DNA from: Hyphomicrobiales bacterium
GTDB taxonomy: Bacteria > Pseudomonadota > Alphaproteobacteria > Rhizobiales > Beijerinckiaceae
DNA length: 64,000 nucleotides
Assembly: GCA_027483895.1 (NCBI GenBank)
Contig: JAIXTP010000011.1
Location: 62,001 to 126,000, forward strand
Reading direction: 5' to 3'
Below the pieces are notes generated by a model, which was not told where the DNA came from, made no database searches, and was given only the letters and a program-made list of their open reading frames with translations. The translations under genes and the position numbers were made by a program. This document shows, piece by piece, positions 10,801 through 17,599 of the stretch (the stretch's first letter is position 1; each line of letters opens with the position of its first letter).

Positions 10801-11827
10801 CTTCCGCGCCGCCTTCACGGGTGAGCGAGTATTTCGTCGGATCCGTGATGATCGTGACGCGGTTGCTGTCGGTATCGCCGAAGTCGAAACCGATGTTCTT
10901 CATGATCGCGCCGACGACCTTGGAGGGCGACGACGGTTCCTTGATGTCCTGCTGGTCGAGCTTGTAGAGCGGGTGCGGGGCGCCCGGCTGGAAGGCCGAG
11001 TCGACCGACGCCGGATCCGACGTGATCTGACCGAACTTGTTGATGTAGAGCGTCTGGCCCTGCTCGTCCTTGGCGCTGATGAGCGCCGGATCGAGCTGCT
11101 TGTCGCCCACATACACGTAGGTCTGCCACTTGTTGGTCGGCGAGGCCTCGGTCGCGTTCGAGGTCTTCACGTAATAGATCGTGGCGATCGTCGGGTTGCC
11201 GAGCGAGTCGTAAATCGTGATCGAGGTCGAGCGGTTGAAGGTCGACGCATCGTCCTTGTTGAACTTGTAGGGATTGCTCGCCGTATATTTCGGATTGTTC
11301 GGAATGATTTCCGCGTCCGCCGGCAGGTTCAGACCGAGTTCGATCTTCGTGGTGGCCTGCGGCAGACCGGAGTTCACCGGCAGCTGAAGATTGCGGGCGC
11401 TGTCGATGCCCGTGGCGATGACCGAGCCGTCGTCGTTGACCGGGAAGACCTGCAGGTACTGGCCCTTCGAGTCGACGACGTAACGGTCGTTGTTGACGCT
11501 GAAGGAGCCGTTGCGGGTGTAGACCGTCTGGCTCGAGGTCAGGCTCGGCTTCATCGCGAAGAAGCCCTGGCCGGTGATGGCGAGGTCGAGCGCGTTCAGC
11601 GAGGACTGGATGTTGCCCTGCGTGAACTGCTGCTTGACCGATTTCAGGATGGTACCCGAACCGACCGCGCTCCCCGCATTCTGCAACGGAGAGGTGGCGA
11701 AGATGTCACCGAATTCGGCGCGGGCGCGTTTGAAGCCCGTCGTGCCGACGTTCGCGACGTTGTTCGAGATGGTGGCGATGTCCGCCTGCGCGCCGTTGAG
11801 GCCGGTCAGTGAGGTATAGAAGGACAT
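7850..11827 (-). CDS. flgE: Flagellar hook protein FlgE, giant form
   Basis: FlgE builds the hook. The N-terminus (SFYTSLTGLNGAQADIATIS, NNVANVGTTGFKRARAEF) and the C-terminus (SNVDITEELVNLITAQRNFQ, ANAKAIETTTTL) are typical FlgE D0 helices, and GQGFFAMKPS and YTRNGSFSVNNDRYVV are conserved FlgE blocks. The length is 1325 aa, against about 400-800 in most bacteria. The insert in the middle includes two tandem modules (near residues 687-786 and 790-890), so hook subunits would carry large outer domains. The start is ATG at 11827. It is fourth in flgBCDE and is followed by a strong hairpin. Confidence 0.95.
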   Translation of the reverse strand: MSFYTSLTGLNGAQADIATISNNVANVGTTGFKRARAEFGDIFATSPLQNAGSAVGSGTILKSVKQQFTQGNIQSSLNALDLAITGQGFFAMKPSLTSSQTVYTRNGSFSVNNDRYVVDSKGQYLQVFPVNDDGSVIATGIDSARNLQLPVNSGLPQATTKIELGLNLPADAEIIPNNPKYTASNPYKFNKDDASTFNRSTSITIYDSLGNPTIATIYYVKTSNATEASPTNKWQTYVYVGDKQLDPALISAKDEQGQTLYINKFGQITSDPASVDSAFQPGAPHPLYKLDQQDIKEPSSPSKVVGAIMKNIGFDFGDTDSNRVTIITDPTKYSLTREGGAEESNPPFWGKDMFTISVDGSEPVSISINAGSYTGTELAAEMTRAVNEYFGDDKYIKVTDSYQRSGGTVVSGNDIIKLNLFKLDEDGNPQGLADPIEIDLLGSAGSTGTPLDGAGAVAPNRDLQLTRDELISLVQTKLNEQMNERYLDLGKSSSSWVDNTKPETWPITVGYDVSKRALTFTANRNLIGPSASEISARFNSFQVFVPEEPMAGSSLGVPLQAVTPETLIRAGTQWVGNDLVPDGEYILDPLDHRFGINVTYNKDSRQFSFVSGKTGESSSVKVGRAELSTAAVPQRDSYDLSSRTVANGETLSIEVAGRKISWTNKASSALTGAALVEAFAEGVNFQETQTVKFNAATAAGTMTVGGVSVSIPSAKTASEVAALVKSALDDSLDYNYHSGRNVNVSGDTITIVYGPGEGDVSAIPVTAGTTGSGATVTQTTASAPNVTVQETQTLRISTGPTTSGSITVGGVSVSVASTDSKGEVAAKIKAALDASTTFGPGSGRSVFVDNDTVTIIYGPGDGDVDDLSTNYAATGIAGVLTTVMDGNQNTSTTLGDSFSIAVFGNRLLVRGPSDGSSFVSTLRVDGTVESIEAVGEGGSVAGLRIGTARLGNTEESPYQGGTNFLLGIGSGLATQTVSGKGLASTSAVVTGNRAIVPLNQTFVLNESLGENIMTFTVDGIVGTITLPIRAYTGETFAAAIQERVNQIEDPATGRTVSGVTVKFDPDNNRLIFTSGTSGSDSQINVVGHPNFGLRNVTQTRGEVPIITNLEQAKDAEGNLLYINDKGEIVTQKPDKVQNWFPLYLDQGELTFDTFGKLVSPKEGVIYSPFDPSNGSDLIRLNIDYGKFSTQYSQPFSVLSLTQDGFPSGRLDGLDIDASGTVRANYTNGQTKALGKIILANFNNPNGLKQVGNANYVATSVSGDALLGEAGSDGFGTVQSGSLERSNVDITEELVNLITAQRNFQANAKAIETTTTLTNTIIQIRG
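9157..9769 (-). repeat. Tandem duplicated module inside FlgE
   Basis: Two consecutive units about 103 residues apart share the same layout. An ETQT-V/L start is followed by MTVGGVSVSIPSAKTASEVA versus ITVGGVSVSVASTDSKGEVA, then ALVKSALDDS versus AKIKAALDAS, then SGRNVNVSGDTITIVYGPGE versus SGRSVFVDNDTVTIIYGPGD. This is a clear internal duplication of a surface domain. Confidence 0.85.
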
Positions 11828-11864
11828 GGGTCTTTGCTCGCTCTACTGCGTTCGGGCGGAAGGC

Positions 11865-12575
11865 TCAGTACTTGATGCTCTTGATCGAGCTCAGCTTCAC
11901 GGTGCCGGCACCGCCGACCTTGAAGCTCATCTCGTCGAGGCTGGAGGCCATGGTGGCCTCGGTGATCGGTCCGTAGACGTTCGACTTGGCCGCCGTCGTC
12001 GTATTGCCGGACGTCATGGTCGCGCTGACCACGTAGCGGTCCTTGCCGACGGGGTTGCCCTTCTCGTCCTTGCCGTCCCAGGCGAAGCCGACGAGGCCCG
12101 CCGGGTTGGCGCCGAGGTCGAGCGTCTTCACGAGAGCGCCCTGCTCGGTGGCGATGCGCACCGTGACGGCGCCCGCGGGCTTTTCGAGATCGATCGCGCC
12201 GCTGATGCCGCCGCTCTCGTCCGCCAGCGCGGTGTTGCCGGGGACCAGCACCGTGCGGCCGACGAAGGTCGCCGCGGTGGCGATGCGGTTCTGCGAGATC
12301 TCCGTCGCAACGCCCGACATCGTCGAGTTGAGCTGCTGAATGCCGGTGACCGTCGAGAACTGCGCCATCTGAGCGATCATCTGATCGTTCGACTGGGGCT
12401 GGAACGGATCCTGGTTCTGCATCTGCGCCGTCATCAGCTTCAGGAAGTCTTCCTGACCCAGCTGCGACTTCGTGGTGCGGGTACCGGACGTATCCGTCTG
12501 TTTCTTGACGCCGAGTTTCGCGAGCAGCGCGTCGAGCGTCTGCTGCGACTCCGTCGAATTGACCGTGGTTGCCAT
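11865..12575 (-). CDS. flgD: Hook-capping scaffold protein FlgD
   Basis: FlgD caps the growing hook and is removed later. The 236-aa protein has the N-terminal capping segment (QLGQEDFLKLMTAQMQNQDP, FQPQSNDQMIAQMAQFSTVTGI), which is diagnostic, followed by an Ig-like/Tudor-like region with LVGFAWDGKDEKGNPV. The ATG at 12575 gives MATTVNSTES with GGAG upstream. It lies 16 bp downstream of flgC and 37 bp upstream of flgE. Confidence 0.96.
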   Translation of the reverse strand: MATTVNSTESQQTLDALLAKLGVKKQTDTSGTRTTKSQLGQEDFLKLMTAQMQNQDPFQPQSNDQMIAQMAQFSTVTGIQQLNSTMSGVATEISQNRIATAATFVGRTVLVPGNTALADESGGISGAIDLEKPAGAVTVRIATEQGALVKTLDLGANPAGLVGFAWDGKDEKGNPVGKDRYVVSATMTSGNTTTAAKSNVYGPITEATMASSLDEMSFKVGGAGTVKLSSIKSIKY

Positions 12576-12591
12576 CAATCTGCTCCGCGTC

Positions 12592-13008
12592 TTACTTGCC
12601 GATGCTGATCGTCTTCAGCATCAAGGCCTTTGCCGTCGAAAGGACTTCGATGTTGTTCTGGTACTGACGAGAGGCTTCGAGCATGTCGACGAGCTCCTCG
12701 TTGGTGTCCACGTTCGCCGCGAAGACGTATCCGTCCTTGTCGGCGAGCGGGTGGTGGGGCTGGTAGCGCTTCTCGGGCGAGATGTCGGACCGCGTGATGT
12801 CGACCGTGTCGACGGTGGCGACCCCGCGTCCGGAATTCGTCTTGGCGTAGACCGTCTCGAAGACGGGCCGCATCGCGCGATAGGCTTCCTCGGGCTTGCC
12901 CGCGACCGTGCCGGCATTGGCGAGGTTGGACGCGACCGTGTTGAGGCGGACCTGCTGGGCGGCCATCGCCCGGCCCGATACGTCGAAGATCGTGAGAGCC
13001 TTCATCAT
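12592..13008 (-). CDS. flgC: Proximal rod protein FlgC
   Basis: FlgC is a proximal rod subunit of 138 aa. The N-terminal FDVSGRAMAAQQVRLNTVAS, then NLANAG, and the C-terminal NEELVDMLEASRQYQNNIEV are conserved. The start ATG overlaps the flgB stop (ATGA), showing translational coupling. Confidence 0.97.
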   Translation of the reverse strand: MMKALTIFDVSGRAMAAQQVRLNTVASNLANAGTVAGKPEEAYRAMRPVFETVYAKTNSGRGVATVDTVDITRSDISPEKRYQPHHPLADKDGYVFAANVDTNEELVDMLEASRQYQNNIEVLSTAKALMLKTISIGK

Positions 13009-13394
13009 TCGCCCCGAAGCGCTTTGCGCAGGCCGCTCATGCGGTCGGCGAGAAATTGCAGGGACATCTCGTAGCGGGTCGCGTTCTCGGCGAACTGGAC
13101 CTGCTCGACATGAAGTTCGACGGTGTTGCCGTCGAGGGAGGGGGACAGAGGCATCCGGTAGAGCGCGTCGTTGCCGACCGCGGCCGTCCCCAAGGACGCA
13201 TGCTGAACATGCGTGGTGGCGAGCGCGCCGCCCGTGCCGAGCGCCTGCTTGTACTCGGCCCCGAAATCGATATCGCGCGCCTTGAAGTTCGGCGTCGCGG
13301 CGTTCGCGATGTTCGAGCCGAGAATTTCCATCCGCTTCTGGCGAAGCGAGAGCGCCGTCGCCTGCGGCTTCAGGAAGTTGTCGAGAACGGTCAT
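13005..13394 (-). CDS. flgB: Proximal rod protein FlgB
   Basis: FlgB is a proximal rod subunit and the first gene of flgBCDE. The product from the ATG at 13394 is 129 aa and begins MTVLDNFLKPQATALSLRQK, followed by RMEILGSNIANAATPNFKAR, the conserved FlgB N-terminal helix. The upstream in-frame extension to 13442 would run into the sigma-54 promoter and is rejected as start. It is overlapped by flgC at its stop. Confidence 0.95.
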   Translation of the reverse strand: MTVLDNFLKPQATALSLRQKRMEILGSNIANAATPNFKARDIDFGAEYKQALGTGGALATTHVQHASLGTAAVGNDALYRMPLSPSLDGNTVELHVEQVQFAENATRYEMSLQFLADRMSGLRKALRGE

Positions 13395-13437
13395 GTCTGC
13401 CTCAAGGACGGATGAACCTCTTGTCCGTCCCATACTC

Positions 13438-13453
13438 AGCAATTGTCGTGCCG
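13438..13453 (-). promoter_or_regulatory. Sigma-54 promoter of flgBCDE
   Basis: The minus strand reads CGGCACG-ACAA-TTGCT, differing from the TGGCACG-N4-TTGCW consensus only in the first base. Transcription would start near 13426, about 32 nt before the flgB ATG. The -24 arm is part of a short palindrome (TGCCGG-AAAG-CCGGCA). Confidence 0.88.
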
Positions 13454-13469
13454 GCTTTCCGGCAACCGT

Positions 13470-14021
13470 TCACTTCACGATGAAACGGGTGATAAGCACC
13501 TGTTCTACAACGCGGATTTTTTCGCGCTCGAAGATCACGTCATTGAGAATGTCGACCAGTCGGGCGGCGATCTCGTCCTGAGCCTCGGGCTTGGACGCAT
13601 AGGCGAAGGTGAGTTCGGAGAGAGCCGCCGTGACGCTCGACTGCAGCACGACCTTGTGCGTGCGCAGGAGCGTCTCGGCTTCCGGCCCGAAACGCGTCAT
13701 CACCGTGACTTCGATGAGGATGAAGCGCGCGCTGCGGCCGAGATTGGAGCGGAACTCCTCGCCGAGCGGGATGTAGCGCGGCGCGACCGGATCCGGCCCC
13801 GCGCGGGGCGGCTCCACTTGGAGCTGCGGCTTCTGCGGACCGGCGGAGACCAGAGCCGCGGCCTTGCGCGCCTCCTGGGCCGCGAGGATCTTCGCGGCAT
13901 CGGATTTCTTCTGGAACAGGACGCCGCCCGCGATGCCGCCGACGAACAGCAGCACGATGAGCAGCGCGATGCCGAAGGGCCCGGTGGCGACGGCCTTGAC
14001 CTTGCCGAGCATCAGACCCAT
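13470..14021 (-). CDS. FliL-like protein, second copy
   Basis: This 183-aa inner-membrane protein has one N-terminal membrane segment (near residues 16-36, IALLIVLLFVGGIAGGVLF). Its periplasmic domain has FliL-type features (RYIPLGEEFRSNLGRSARFI, then TLLRTHKVVLQSSVTAALSE and a C-terminal VVEQVLITRFIVK). It is a paralogue in outline of FliL at 32860. FliL proteins form rings around stators and support torque. It is the last gene of the operon that starts with the FlgE-like gene at 15620 and overlaps the preceding small gene by 10 nt. A role as partner of the second stator pair at 16838 is inference. Confidence 0.7.
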   Translation of the reverse strand: MGLMLGKVKAVATGPFGIALLIVLLFVGGIAGGVLFQKKSDAAKILAAQEARKAAALVSAGPQKPQLQVEPPRAGPDPVAPRYIPLGEEFRSNLGRSARFILIEVTVMTRFGPEAETLLRTHKVVLQSSVTAALSELTFAYASKPEAQDEIAARLVDILNDVIFEREKIRVVEQVLITRFIVK

Positions 14022-14239
14022 CCGCCGCCGCGAGGCGTCTTCTTGGTATCGGTGCTCATGATGCCGCGGATCGCGGTGGCGAAGGCCATGCTGCGGGCGT
14101 TCATGGTGCGGCGCTCGCGCGCCTCGGTCCCGGTGCGGCGAAGCACGATGTCGCCCGCGGAATCGGGCTTCTCGACCGTGTAATAGGGATAGCGCGCGCA
14201 GAGGTCCTCGAGCGCGGCGAGGAAGTCGTCGCGTGTCAT
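14012..14239 (-). CDS. Small protein of unknown function in flagellar operon
   Basis: This 75-aa protein begins MTRDDFLAALEDLCARYPYY and has no signal peptide or membrane segment, so it is probably cytoplasmic. The N-terminal half looks helical and the tail is Gly/Arg-rich. I do not recognise a family. It overlaps the next gene (FliL-like) by 10 nt and follows the 14256 gene by 16 nt, so translation is likely coupled and the gene is probably real. A chaperone-like or adaptor role would be a guess. Confidence 0.6.
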   Translation of the reverse strand: MTRDDFLAALEDLCARYPYYTVEKPDSAGDIVLRRTGTEARERRTMNARSMAFATAIRGIMSTDTKKTPRGGGWV

Positions 14240-14255
14240 GACGTCGAACCCGTGT

Positions 14256-14690
14256 TCAGGCGAAGATTTCGAAATTGCGCCGGCGATCCGGCAGCGTCAG
14301 GGGCATGGCCGACACGAAGGCGTATCGCGTGGTCGCCTGGTGATGCAGATAGAGCGGCTCGAAGGAGATGCGCGCATCCAGCCGCGCCAGCGCGGGCACC
14401 GCATCCGACGGCGCGCCGCGCGGATTGTAGAGCGTCATGCGCCCGTCGGGCGGGACCCGAGGGCGCGGCATGTCGGCGGGAAGATCCCGCGTGCGGGGAA
14501 GGATCGATCCGAAGCCGTCGTCCTGCGGGGAGGCTTCGGAATTCGTCGCGGAGCGCGCGTCGTCCGAATCGGCGACCGCGCGCGGCATCTCGGTCCGGGC
14601 GGTCAGCGAAACGGCCCGCTTCGGCGCCACGCTCCCGAAGGGCGCGGCGATCGGCTGAATCCGGTTCGTTTCCACGGGCGGAACGACCAT
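14256..14690 (-). CDS. Unknown flagellar-operon protein
   Basis: This 144-aa protein is Pro- and Arg-rich in its first two thirds. It has a more structured end (PALARLDARISFEPLYLHHQ, then TTRYAFVSAMPLTLPDRRRN). The ATG at 14690 is preceded by GAGG at 6-nt spacing. It lies between the short FlgE-like gene and the two genes that end the operon, all in one direction. I recognise no family. The disordered N-terminal half suggests an exported or interaction-prone protein, but nothing here proves that. Confidence 0.6.
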   Translation of the reverse strand: MVVPPVETNRIQPIAAPFGSVAPKRAVSLTARTEMPRAVADSDDARSATNSEASPQDDGFGSILPRTRDLPADMPRPRVPPDGRMTLYNPRGAPSDAVPALARLDARISFEPLYLHHQATTRYAFVSAMPLTLPDRRRNFEIFA

Positions 14691-14795
14691 CGTGATCCTC
14701 GGCCTCCGGACGCAGGCGCGCGAAGGCCGCCTGCGGAAGGCAGCTTAGCCGATATCGGCCGAAATCACTACTGACGGTCGTAGCCCGGTAGAAAC

Positions 14796-15620
14796 TCAAC
14801 GGATCAGCGTCTCCGTGGCCGTTCGAAGCATTTCGGAGGAGGTCTGCAGGGCGCGGGCATTGCCGTTATAGGCCTGCTGTGCACGGACCATGCTCAGGAT
14901 TTCTTCGGTGATGTCGACGTTGGAGCCTTCCAGCGTGCCTTGCTGGATGGTGCCGAGGCCGTCGCGCTGCGCGGGAGCGAAGCGGGGCTCGCCCGCCTTC
15001 ACGCCCGGGACCAGCTGATTGCCGCCGATCGAGCGCAGGCCGCTGTCGTTCGGGAATTCGGCGAGAGCGATGGTTCCGGCGGGAATATTGGTGCCGTTCG
15101 GCGTGGTCACGGTGATGAGCCCGTTCGGGCCGATCGAGATCGACGAGATGTTGCTCGCCTTGTTGCCGACCGCGCCGAGGATGTCGATGGGTTGCGGATC
15201 GCCGCCGATGACGCCGCCGGTCAAGGCCTTGTAGCCGAGGACGGGGCTGCCGTCCGACGTCACGAGACGGCCGGTCTCGTCCATGGTGAGGCGCCCGGCG
15301 CGGGTGAAGGCCTGCGGCGTATCGGCATTGTCGCCGCCCTTGGCGGAGCCGAGCACCAGCCAGCCCGCGCCGTTGACCGCGAGGTCCAGACTGCCGTTCG
15401 TGGATTCGAGAGGGCCCTGCAGCGTGCTGCGGCGGATCTCGACGGCCATGACGCCGCGCCCGGCCTCGACGCCGGGGCGCCCGGTGCCTTCGGCGGGGAC
15501 GAGATCCTGGAACTGGGCGTTCGAGCGCTTGTAGCCGCTCGTGCTCGCATTCGCGAGGTTGTTGGAAATGACGCCGAGGTCCTTGGAGGCGGCCATCAGG
15601 CCCGTCAGGGAGGTCTTCAT
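14796..15620 (-). CDS. Short FlgE-family (hook/rod) protein, paralogue A
   Basis: This 274-aa axial protein has complete flagellar rod/hook ends: SLTGLMAASKDLGVISNNLA, NASTSGYKRSNAQFQDLV and a C-terminal DITEEILSMVRAQQAYNGNA. The start resembles FlgE (SLTGL, NNLANASTSGYKR), but the protein is only the length of FlgG. It is clearly related to the gene at 44285 (shared SNVDIT-E and RAQQ-YNGNAR-LQTS near the end). It heads a four-gene minus operon and has its own sigma-54 promoter. It is probably exported and placed in the rod, hook or junction; which part is unknown. Confidence 0.85.
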   Translation of the reverse strand: MKTSLTGLMAASKDLGVISNNLANASTSGYKRSNAQFQDLVPAEGTGRPGVEAGRGVMAVEIRRSTLQGPLESTNGSLDLAVNGAGWLVLGSAKGGDNADTPQAFTRAGRLTMDETGRLVTSDGSPVLGYKALTGGVIGGDPQPIDILGAVGNKASNISSISIGPNGLITVTTPNGTNIPAGTIALAEFPNDSGLRSIGGNQLVPGVKAGEPRFAPAQRDGLGTIQQGTLEGSNVDITEEILSMVRAQQAYNGNARALQTSSEMLRTATETLIR

Positions 15621-15654
15621 GAGAAGCGTATCCGTGTTTGTTCGGCGTCACATC

Positions 15655-15670
15655 AGCAAGCCTCGTGCCA
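15655..15670 (-). promoter_or_regulatory. Sigma-54 promoter of the FlgE-like/FliL-like operon
   Basis: The minus strand reads TGGCACG-AGGC-TTGCT, a perfect match to the sigma-54 consensus. It lies about 35 bp upstream of the ATG at 15620; transcription would start near 15643. Confidence 0.92.
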
Positions 15671-15752
15671 ATAAGACGGTCGACCCGTTCTTTTCTTTCG
15701 TCGGGTTTCGGCGTAACCGGAAGCTTACGTTCAACGGCGACGATCCCGGTCC

Positions 15753-16205
15753 ATGCTCAAGTCCAAGACCCTTTCGAGCCTGAAGGCCAAGGCGCGCCGC
15801 GTCGAGGAGGTGCCGCGCCCCCTGGCGCAGGCCCGCGCCGCGCTCGTCGCGCGCATCGACGATTTTTGGCGCTACTGGACCAATCCGGACGATTACTCCT
15901 TCACGGAGATGCGGCCCGATCCGAAGACCGGGACGCTGCGCGAAGTGCATGTCGTGGCGCGCTGGCGCGACGACCATCCGTTGCTCGCGACGGAGGAAGG
16001 CCGGACGGTGCTGTCGCTGCGCTGGAACGGCCGGCTGTTGCCGCTGACCGCGCGCGGGGAACAGGAGATCCTGCTCGAGGTCGCCACCCGCGACGTGATC
16101 GAGGAGTTGCTGGCGGAGATCAAGCACGCGGTGAAGTCGGGCGCGCTGGATGATCATCTCGTCGAGAGAGACGTCGCCCTGCCTGCGCCGGACGCGGCCG
16201 ACTGA
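15753..16205 (+). CDS. Conserved-looking protein of unknown function
   Basis: This 150-aa protein is rich in charged residues, with no signal peptide or membrane helix. It starts MLKSKTLSSLKAKARRVEEV, has a WRYWTNPDDYSF-like stretch near residue 39 and ends in a helical acidic tail. I do not recognise it. It is divergent from the FlgE-like operon and its stop directly abuts the stop of the DUF1566-like gene (16206). I see no clear sigma-54 or sigma-28 element in front of it. Codon use resembles its neighbours. Confidence 0.65.
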   Translation: MLKSKTLSSLKAKARRVEEVPRPLAQARAALVARIDDFWRYWTNPDDYSFTEMRPDPKTGTLREVHVVARWRDDHPLLATEEGRTVLSLRWNGRLLPLTARGEQEILLEVATRDVIEELLAEIKHAVKSGALDDHLVERDVALPAPDAAD

Positions 16206-16721
16206 TCAGTTCCGCTTGTCGCGGACGAGCAGCACGCCGAGCCGGCTCGCAGGCTCCGTGCGCCCGAAGAATTTGAAGCTGCGCACGTCGACGGACCACC
16301 AGCGGCCGGGCACGAGCGCGTTCTCCTCCCCCGTCCAGTAGGCGGTGGCCGCTGCGCCGGTCATCAGCGGATGGAAGCCGGGCGTCGGGCAGTTGCCGCA
16401 ACGCAGAGAAGCGATCTCCTCGCGCGTCGGCAGCCGCCAGCCTTCGCGACCGCCGGGATCGGCGAGCGCGACGAGACGCTCGATCTCCTCGTGCCGGACG
16501 CGGAGGACCGCGCCGTTGCAGGCGGAGGTCGTCCATTTCTGCCCGAGCGGGCAGCGTTGCCATTCCAGCTGCCGTTCGATGTCCAGAAGACGGTCCCCGC
16601 GCGCGAGGAGCACGGTCGCGGGGCCGGATTCCGTCGCCGAGGCGGACGCGACGGCGAAGATCAGGCCCGCGGCGGCGAGCGGCGGAGCGAGACGGCTGAG
16701 AAGGCGGAAGGCCTGAGGCAT
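16206..16721 (-). CDS. Exported DUF1566 (Lcl-C-like) domain protein
   Basis: This 171-aa protein has an N-terminal signal peptide (RLLSRLAPPLAAAGLIFAVA, cleavage near SASA). Its domain reads like DUF1566: LLDIERQLEWQRCP, GREGWRLPTREEIASLRCGN, YWTGEENALVPGRWWSVDVR and a closing RLGVLLVRDKRN. Four or more cysteines could form disulphides. The ATG at 16721 sits right before the signal sequence. It is divergent from the motA-like gene. DUF1566 is a C-type-lectin-like fold found in secreted proteins; a flagellar link is only positional. Confidence 0.7.
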   Translation of the reverse strand: MPQAFRLLSRLAPPLAAAGLIFAVASASATESGPATVLLARGDRLLDIERQLEWQRCPLGQKWTTSACNGAVLRVRHEEIERLVALADPGGREGWRLPTREEIASLRCGNCPTPGFHPLMTGAAATAYWTGEENALVPGRWWSVDVRSFKFFGRTEPASRLGVLLVRDKRN

Positions 16722-16780
16722 GACGGGGCGGAGTCTCGTCCGGCCTCGCGCGAAGCGCAAGCGCCGCGGCGGCGGCCGGT

Positions 16781-16796
16781 TGGCCCGAGACTTGCT
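16781..16796 (+). promoter_or_regulatory. Sigma-54 promoter of second motA
   Basis: The plus strand reads TGGCCCG-AGAC-TTGCT, one mismatch (A to C) from TGGCACG-N4-TTGCW. It lies about 42 bp upstream of the motA-like ATG at 16838; transcription would start near 16808. Confidence 0.82.
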
Positions 16797-16837
16797 GATG
16801 AGGGTGCAGCAACCCGCAGGGTGAAGGATTTTCCTCA

Positions 16838-17599
16838 ATGGACGCTGCAACGCTCATCGGAATCGGCGCGGCTCTCGGCCTCATCACTTGGGCCGCCGCT
16901 TCGGCTTCGTCCCTGTCGGCCTATGTCGATCTTCCGTCGGCGATGATCGTGCTGGGCGGCACCTGCTGTACGGTGCTGGCCCGCTCGACGATCGCCGACT
17001 TCACGGGATCGCTGAAGACCTTCGCCCTCTCCTTCCGCCCGCGGACGCCGACGCCGGAAGCGACCATCGACCGCTTCGCGGACATGGCGCTCAAGGTGCG
17101 GCGCGAGGGTTTCATGATCCTCGAGACCGAAGAGACCGAGGATGCGTTCCTGCAGAAGGGGCTGCATCTGCTGGTCGACGGGGCGGATCACGACAAGATC
17201 GTCTTCCTGCTCGAACGCGAGATCGAGGCGACCGAAGCGCGCCACGCGGCGCAGTCGGACGTGTGGCAGACCTGGGTCGATGTCGGCCCGGCGATGGGCA
17301 TGATCGGCACGCTGGTCGGCCTCGTCGCGATGCTCGGCTCGATGCAGGACCCCAAGATGATCGGCCCCGCGATGGGCACGGCCATCCTCACGACGCTCTA
17401 CGGCGCGATCATCGCCAATGTGATCGGCCTGCCGATCGCGGCCAAGCTCCGCACCTTCGCGGCGGCGGACGTGGCGCATCGGCGGCTCGTCCTCGAAGGT
17501 CTTTCCGCGCTCGCGCGCGGCGAGAGCCCCCGCGTGGTCCGTGAAGGGCTTTCGGCGGGCGTCACCACCCGCGGCGCCCGTCTGGCGGTGGTGAAATGA
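16838..17599 (+). CDS. MotA/PomA-type stator protein, second copy
   Basis: This 253-aa inner-membrane protein has MotA/PomA features: N-terminal membrane helices (LIGIGAALGLITWAAASASS, VDLPSAMIVLGGTCCTVLA), a large cytoplasmic loop with charged residues, and the conserved C-terminal pair containing VGPAMGMIGTLVGLVAMLGS and AILTTLYGAIIANVIGLPIA. It looks closer to PomA or MotC than to the MotA at 45391. It is followed, with 4-nt overlap, by a very short MotB-like partner. The sigma-54 promoter in front puts it in the flagellar regulon. Confidence 0.88.
   Translation: MDAATLIGIGAALGLITWAAASASSLSAYVDLPSAMIVLGGTCCTVLARSTIADFTGSLKTFALSFRPRTPTPEATIDRFADMALKVRREGFMILETEETEDAFLQKGLHLLVDGADHDKIVFLLEREIEATEARHAAQSDVWQTWVDVGPAMGMIGTLVGLVAMLGSMQDPKMIGPAMGTAILTTLYGAIIANVIGLPIAAKLRTFAAADVAHRRLVLEGLSALARGESPRVVREGLSAGVTTRGARLAVVK

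Noticed and set aside
7796..11812. Very long open frame (about 1338 codons) on the plus strand antisense to flgE
   Set aside because: It is the complement of a high-GC gene with strong codon bias; its translation is low-complexity Arg/Asp/Val-rich with no motif, while flgE on the other strand is unmistakable.
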